This document shows, one piece after another, positions 58,026 to 64,000 of a DNA stretch of 64,000 bases (within the stretch, counting starts at the first letter, position 1; each line of letters starts with the position of its first letter). This stretch comes from an uncultured Halomonas sp. Lineage in GTDB: Bacteria > Pseudomonadota > Gammaproteobacteria > Pseudomonadales > Halomonadaceae. The notes beneath the pieces were generated by a model. That model made no database searches and was not told the origin of the DNA. It saw nothing but the letters and a program-made list of their open reading frames with translations. The translations under genes were made by a program, and so were the position numbers. Location: assembly GCF_947501415.1 (NCBI RefSeq), contig NZ_CANMVL010000021.1, positions 1 through 64,000 of the forward strand, read 5' to 3'.

Positions 58026-58910
58026 ATGATCAATAATCGTTCCCTGCTCATTGTCGGCGGCCTGGCGGCCATCGCCTGGCTGGCCAGCAACAGCCTGTAT
58101 GTGGTCGACGAGACCGAGCGTGCGGTCAAGCTGCGCTTCGGCGAGATCATCGAGGAGGACATCCAGCCCGGGCTGCACTTCAAGGTGCCGATCACCCAGA
58201 CGGTGCGTACCTTCGATACCCGGCTGCTGACCCTGGACACCGATCCCAGCCGTTACCTGACCCTGGAGCAGAAGGCGGTCATCGTCGACTCCTACGTCAA
58301 GTGGCAGGTGGTCAATCCGACCCAGTACTACGAGGCCACGGCCGGCGACGAGCTGATGGCCAGTCGCCTGATCCAGCCGCGGGTCGACGAGAGCCTGCGT
58401 AACGCCTTCGGCCGCCTCGACCTGCAGGAGATCATCGCCGAGCGTCGCGATGATCTGATGACAGGACCGACCGAGGAGCTCGATACACTGCTGCGCGACG
58501 AGCTGGGGGTGGCCATCCGGGATATCCGGGTCAAGCGCATCGATCTTCCCGAGGATGTCTCCTCGGCGGTCTACGAGCGGATGCGCTCCGAGCGTGAGCG
58601 TGAGGCCCGCGAGTGGCGTGCCCAGGGTCAGGAGGAGGCCGAGCGCATCCGTGCCAACGCCGACCGTCGGCGTCAGGTGCTGCTGGCCCAGGCCAACGAG
58701 CGCGCCGAGACCTTGAGGGGTGAGGGCGATGCCGAGGCGGCAGCCATCTTCGCCGAGGCCTATGGCAAGGATGAGGAGTTCTTCACCTTCTGGCGCAGCC
58801 TGAATGCCTATCGCGACAGCTTCGCCAGTGATGGCAACATGCTGGTCCTCGATCCCTCCAGCGACTTCTTCCAGTACCTGAAGAGCCCCACGCCTTCCGC
58901 GGGGGAGTAG
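58026..58910 (+). CDS. hflC: FtsH-modulating SPFH protein HflC
   Basis: The partner of HflK. The 294 residues have an N-terminal signal-anchor helix (SLLIVGGLAAIAWLASNSLY), an SPFH domain (VKLRFGEIIEEDIQPGLHFK) and a long helical stalk (about 180-250). It begins directly after the hflK stop. A DUF2065 gene (yjeT) that follows in Pseudomonas is not present before the terminator. Confidence 0.95.
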   Translation: MINNRSLLIVGGLAAIAWLASNSLYVVDETERAVKLRFGEIIEEDIQPGLHFKVPITQTVRTFDTRLLTLDTDPSRYLTLEQKAVIVDSYVKWQVVNPTQYYEATAGDELMASRLIQPRVDESLRNAFGRLDLQEIIAERRDDLMTGPTEELDTLLRDELGVAIRDIRVKRIDLPEDVSSAVYERMRSEREREAREWRAQGQEEAERIRANADRRRQVLLAQANERAETLRGEGDAEAAAIFAEAYGKDEEFFTFWRSLNAYRDSFASDGNMLVLDPSSDFFQYLKSPTPSAGE

Positions 58911-58976
58911 AACGACCGACCGGGCCTGCGGGCCCGGTCGGGGTTCATCCCGGGCCCAAACGTGATAGACTCCTGT

Positions 58977-59000
58977 AACCGGGCGTGGCCCGGTTTTTTT
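58977..59000 (+). terminator. Intrinsic terminator after hflC
   Basis: An eight-base-pair stem AACCGGGC with GCCCGGTT (58977-58984, 58988-58995) is followed by seven T in total. A second GC-rich hairpin without a T-run lies upstream at 58917-58940. Confidence 0.85.
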
Positions 59001-59111
59001 GTGGCCGTCTATCGCAAGCCCTGACCGCAAGCCCTGACATCAGTCAGACGCTCGCCGAGCTCTCGGCAGTGTCCCCAACACGGCCATTCATTGCCTTGCA
59101 GGATGATTGAC

Positions 59112-61644
<2,533 letters not shown>

Positions 61645-61688
61645 GCGACTCGCCGCAGCGGTATGGCGCTATGATATGGCGCTATGAG

Positions 61689-61720
61689 GAAGGCCCCGCA
61701 CAGCGGGGCCTTCTGCGTTT
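61689..61720 (+). terminator. purA terminator, possibly bidirectional
   Basis: An 11-base-pair stem (GAAGGCCCCGC with GCGGGGCCTTC, three-base loop) is followed by TGCGTTTTC. It lies between the convergent purA and cobO. Confidence 0.75.
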
Positions 61721-61742
61721 TCAGCGGGCCTAGGGCGTAGGC

Positions 61743-62342
61743 TTAGTAGTCGATGCCGCGTCGGGCCTGCACGCCAGAGTTGAAGGCGTGGCGCACCTCC
61801 TGCATCTCGGTGACGGTATCGGCCATGGCCAGCAGGTCGCGGTGGGCATTGCGACCGGTGATGATCACGCTCTGCTCGCCGGGGCGGTTCTCGAGGGCAC
61901 GCCTGACGGTCTCGATATCCAGGTAGCCGAACTTGAGCATGTAGGTGATCTCGTCGAGCACGACCAGATAGACCTCGGGGTCGGCCAGCATGCGCTCCGC
62001 CTCGACCCATACCTCACGGCAGGCGGCGGTATCCGTCTCGCGGTTCTGGGTCTCCCAGGTGAAGCCGGTGCCCATGATGGCGACCTCGAGGTTGGGATCC
62101 TCGATCAGCCGTTCGCGCTCGCCGCACTCCCACTGTCCCTTGATGAACTGGATGACCCCGACCCGGTAGCCATAGCCCAGGGCACGGGTGACGGTGCCCC
62201 AGGCGGCGGTGGTCTTGCCCTTGCCGTTGCCGGTGAAGACCATCATCAGGCCGCGCTGCTCGGTGGCGGCGGCGACCTTGTCGTCGACGTGGCTCTTGAG
62301 TTTCTGCATCGACTGCTTGTGGCGGGTATCGCGATCGCTCAT
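61743..62342 (-). CDS. cobO: Corrinoid adenosyltransferase CobO/BtuR
   Basis: Adenosylates cobalamin or cobinamide. The 199 residues have the P-loop FTGNGKGKTTAAWG, the RxxGxG-type GYRVGVIQFIKGQW block, and VVLDEITYMLKFGY; the CobA/BtuR type. I set the start at the ATG at 62340-62342, with GGAG five bases upstream. It supports cobalamin salvage; QueG also needs cobalamin. Confidence 0.93.
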   Translation of the reverse strand: MSDRDTRHKQSMQKLKSHVDDKVAAATEQRGLMMVFTGNGKGKTTAAWGTVTRALGYGYRVGVIQFIKGQWECGERERLIEDPNLEVAIMGTGFTWETQNRETDTAACREVWVEAERMLADPEVYLVVLDEITYMLKFGYLDIETVRRALENRPGEQSVIITGRNAHRDLLAMADTVTEMQEVRHAFNSGVQARRGIDY

Positions 62343-62503
62343 TGGGGCTCCAGTTCTGTACAAGGCTTGTCAAGGTGCGTCATAGCATACGCGAGCCATG
62401 GCGAGGCGTCAGCCTCCTCGCCTGACGAAAGCCGGGAATCGGCGGCGCTGAGAGGAGAGGGCTGATAGAATCCCTGCTTCCATCCCCTTTGCCAGGAGCC
62501 GCC

Positions 62504-62989
62504 ATGCCCTCCTTCGATATCGTCTCCGAGTTTGACAAGCACGAGGCCAGCAATGCCGTCGACCAGGCCAATCGCGAGATTCAGACGCGCTTCGACTTCA
62601 AGGGCGTCGATGCCAGCTTCAGCCTCGAGGGTGACAGCGTGAGCCTCGAGGCCGAGGTCGACTTCCAGCTCAAGCAGATGCTCGACGTGCTGCGCAACAA
62701 GCTGATCGCCCGCGGCATCGATGCCCGCTGCCTTGACGTTCAGGAGCCGGTGCTTTCCGGGGTGCGTGCTCGCCAGGAGGCGCAGCTCAAGCAGGGCCTC
62801 GACCAGAAGGAGGCCAAGGATATCGTCAAGCGCATCAAGGACTCCAAGCTCAAGGTACAGGCTCAGATTCAGGGCGAGAAGGTGCGTGTCACCGGCAAGA
62901 AGCGCGATGACCTTCAGGCGGTGATGGCGCTGCTGCGCGGCGAGCAGGGCCCCGATCTGCCGCTGCAGTTCGATAACTTTCGCGACTGA
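62504..62989 (+). CDS. yajQ: YajQ family nucleotide-binding protein
   Basis: A 161-residue YajQ (DUF520) protein with two RRM-like folds. It opens [19 protein letters not shown] and ends [20 protein letters not shown]. Xanthomonas and Pseudomonas relatives bind cyclic-di-GMP, and others bind nucleotides or tRNA. The start is the ATG at 62504 with AGGAG upstream. It stands alone, divergent from cobO. Confidence 0.93.
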   Translation: MPSFDIVSEFDKHEASNAVDQANREIQTRFDFKGVDASFSLEGDSVSLEAEVDFQLKQMLDVLRNKLIARGIDARCLDVQEPVLSGVRARQEAQLKQGLDQKEAKDIVKRIKDSKLKVQAQIQGEKVRVTGKKRDDLQAVMALLRGEQGPDLPLQFDNFRD

Positions 62990-63093
62990 CGCCATCCGGC
63001 ATCTGCTCGTCCAAGGTCACCATAGTCACCTCCGATTGGCGTGCCGGGGCAGGCTGCGCTTCAATACCAGTATCACTGGGAAAGGAGCGCGGG

Positions 63094-63465
63094 ATGTCAG
63101 AGTTGAAGCGCCTTGTCTTGATCGCGATCGCCGGCATCAGCCTCGTGCTGGGTATTGTCGGCATGTTCCTCCCGCTGATGCCCACCACCTGCTTTCTGCT
63201 GTTGGCGGTATGGGCGGCATCGAGAAGCTCGCCACGCCTGGCCGGCTGGATACGTGAGCATCCTCGCTTCGGACCAGCCGTGGTGGCCTGGGAGGGCGAG
63301 CGGGCCATTCCGCGTCACGCCAAGTGGCTGGCCGCCGGCATGCTGGTCCTCTCCATGCTGGTGCTGGCGCTGACCGTCAGCCTGCTATGGCTCAAGCTTG
63401 CCCTGATCGCCGGGCTGACGCTGCTAGGCGCCTGGATCGTCACGCGTCCCGAGCCGGCGTTGTGA
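63094..63465 (+). CDS. DUF454 (YbaN-like) inner-membrane protein
   Basis: A 123-residue inner-membrane protein of the YbaN/DUF454 family with three to four membrane helices (about 7-28, 34-48, 78-98 and 100-115). The first hairpin contains the family signature GMFLPLMPTTCFLLLAVW. The amphipathic loop between carries AIPRHAKW. The function is unknown. It stands alone, upstream of pepN. Confidence 0.87.
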   Translation: MSELKRLVLIAIAGISLVLGIVGMFLPLMPTTCFLLLAVWAASRSSPRLAGWIREHPRFGPAVVAWEGERAIPRHAKWLAAGMLVLSMLVLALTVSLLWLKLALIAGLTLLGAWIVTRPEPAL

Positions 63466-63531
63466 GGGTGCTTTGAGCTCGGCGGGCGAGGCGCCGTACA
63501 ATGGTCGCAATTCTCGACAGGAGCATCACGC

Positions 63532-64000
63532 ATGTCCGACCCCCAGGCGACCTACCTGAGCGACTACCGCCCCCCGGCCTACCGCGTTACCCATACCGAA
63601 CTTACCTTTGATCTAGACCCCGGCGCCACGCGAGTCAAGGCGCGCCTGCATCTGGAGCGCCATCCGGAGCGTGAGGCGGGCGAGCCGCTGGTACTCGACG
63701 GAGAAGGCCTCGTCCTCAAGGCGATTGCCGTCGATGGCGAACCGCTGGAGGCTGACGAGTATGCGGTGGGCGACAGCAGCCTGACCGTGCACCGAGTGCC
63801 CGAGGCCTTTCTCCTGGATACCGAGGTGGAGATCGCCCCCGAGGCCAATACCGCCCTGGAGGGGCTCTATCTCTCCAATGGCATGTACTGCACCCAGTGT
63901 GAGGCCGAAGGCTTCCGGCGCATCACCTACTATCCGGATCGCCCGGATGTCATGGCGACCTTCTCCACCACCGTGATCGGTGATGACGAGCGCGAGCCGG
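63532..64000 (+). CDS. pepN: Aminopeptidase N (5' part only)
   Basis: The first 156 residues of an M1 metallopeptidase, running off the window edge. The N-terminal beta domain is clear: SDYRPPAYRVTHTELTFDLD, LEGLYLSNGMYCTQCEAEGF and RRITYYPDRPDVMATF, characteristic of the E. coli PepN subfamily. The zinc motif HExxH lies beyond the window. AGGAG is placed upstream of the ATG. Confidence 0.95.
   Translation, partial: MSDPQATYLSDYRPPAYRVTHTELTFDLDPGATRVKARLHLERHPEREAGEPLVLDGEGLVLKAIAVDGEPLEADEYAVGDSSLTVHRVPEAFLLDTEVEIAPEANTALEGLYLSNGMYCTQCEAEGFRRITYYPDRPDVMATFSTTVIGDDEREP

Noticed and set aside
58917..58940. First GC-rich hairpin after hflC as a terminator
   Set aside because: Its ten-base stem is strong but no T-run follows; the second hairpin at 58977 is the better terminator.

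Overview
The window is high-GC chromosomal DNA from a gammaproteobacterium. Gene order (rppH-ptsP; nnr-tsaE-amiB-mutL-miaA-hfq-hflX-hflK-hflC-hisZ-purA; orn/rsgA/rhdA/psd) matches the Pseudomonas/Oceanospirillales pattern. The DcaP-like and OmpC-like porins, the REP-type GTAGGAG palindromes and the acidic, salt-adapted protein compositions point to the Halomonadaceae (Halomonas or a close relative). The family assignment is inferred from recall of synteny, not from a database search. No prophage, transposase, integrase or CRISPR array was found.

Layout. 0-10.6 kb: a HAD phosphatase (minus strand), rppH, ptsP, an NRDE-family gene (minus), a membrane-anchored response regulator, a TauE/SafE exporter, lgt, thyA-folA and a coiled-coil ProQ/FinO protein. 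10.6-15 kb: two unrelated outer-membrane porins flanking a secreted duplicated-domain protein, then tRNA-Arg(CCU). 15-20.9 kb: cmoM-rsmC convergent with greB plus a DUF4160/DUF2442 pair, a TPR protein, and nudF-yqiB-cpdA. 20.9-30.7 kb: a block that separates cpdA from yqiA-parE (contiguous in E. coli). It holds cysDN, an App1 phosphatase, a membrane Zn-peptidase, a cassette of TTHB210-like protein, cupredoxin and ECF sigma factor, cmoBA (minus) and pgi. 30.7-37.9 kb: yqiA-parE, parC-serB and a voltage-gated cation channel. 37.9-43 kb: a leu attenuator leader and leuA, then epmB (minus) divergent from efp-epmA. 43-48.2 kb: psd, rhdA, rsgA, orn, queG. 48.3-61.7 kb: the long nnr-to-purA cluster. 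61.7-64 kb: cobO, yajQ, a DUF454 gene and the start of pepN.

Themes. tRNA and translation functions are dense: CmoA, CmoB and CmoM together make and methylate cmo5U34, with QueG, MiaA, TsaE, RsmC, RsgA, the EF-P modification pair and Hfq. Several genes overlap by ATGA/GTGA/TGATG, indicating translational coupling (response regulator-TauE, thyA-folA, cmoM-rsmC, cysD-cysN, the ECF cassette, parC-serB-channel, tsaE-amiB).

Most interesting points: (1) the TTHB210-like/cupredoxin/ECF sigma cassette lacking an anti-sigma gene, ending exactly at (2) a relict second 3' end of cmoB; (3) a voltage-gated channel whose native filter TFEDWTD resembles engineered calcium-selective filters; (4) a response regulator attached to a decayed histidine-kinase H-box; (5) a leuA leader peptide with four CTA codons; (6) a DUF4160/DUF2442 pair behind greB; and (7) three families of intergenic repeats, two of which provide the stop codons of neighbouring genes.
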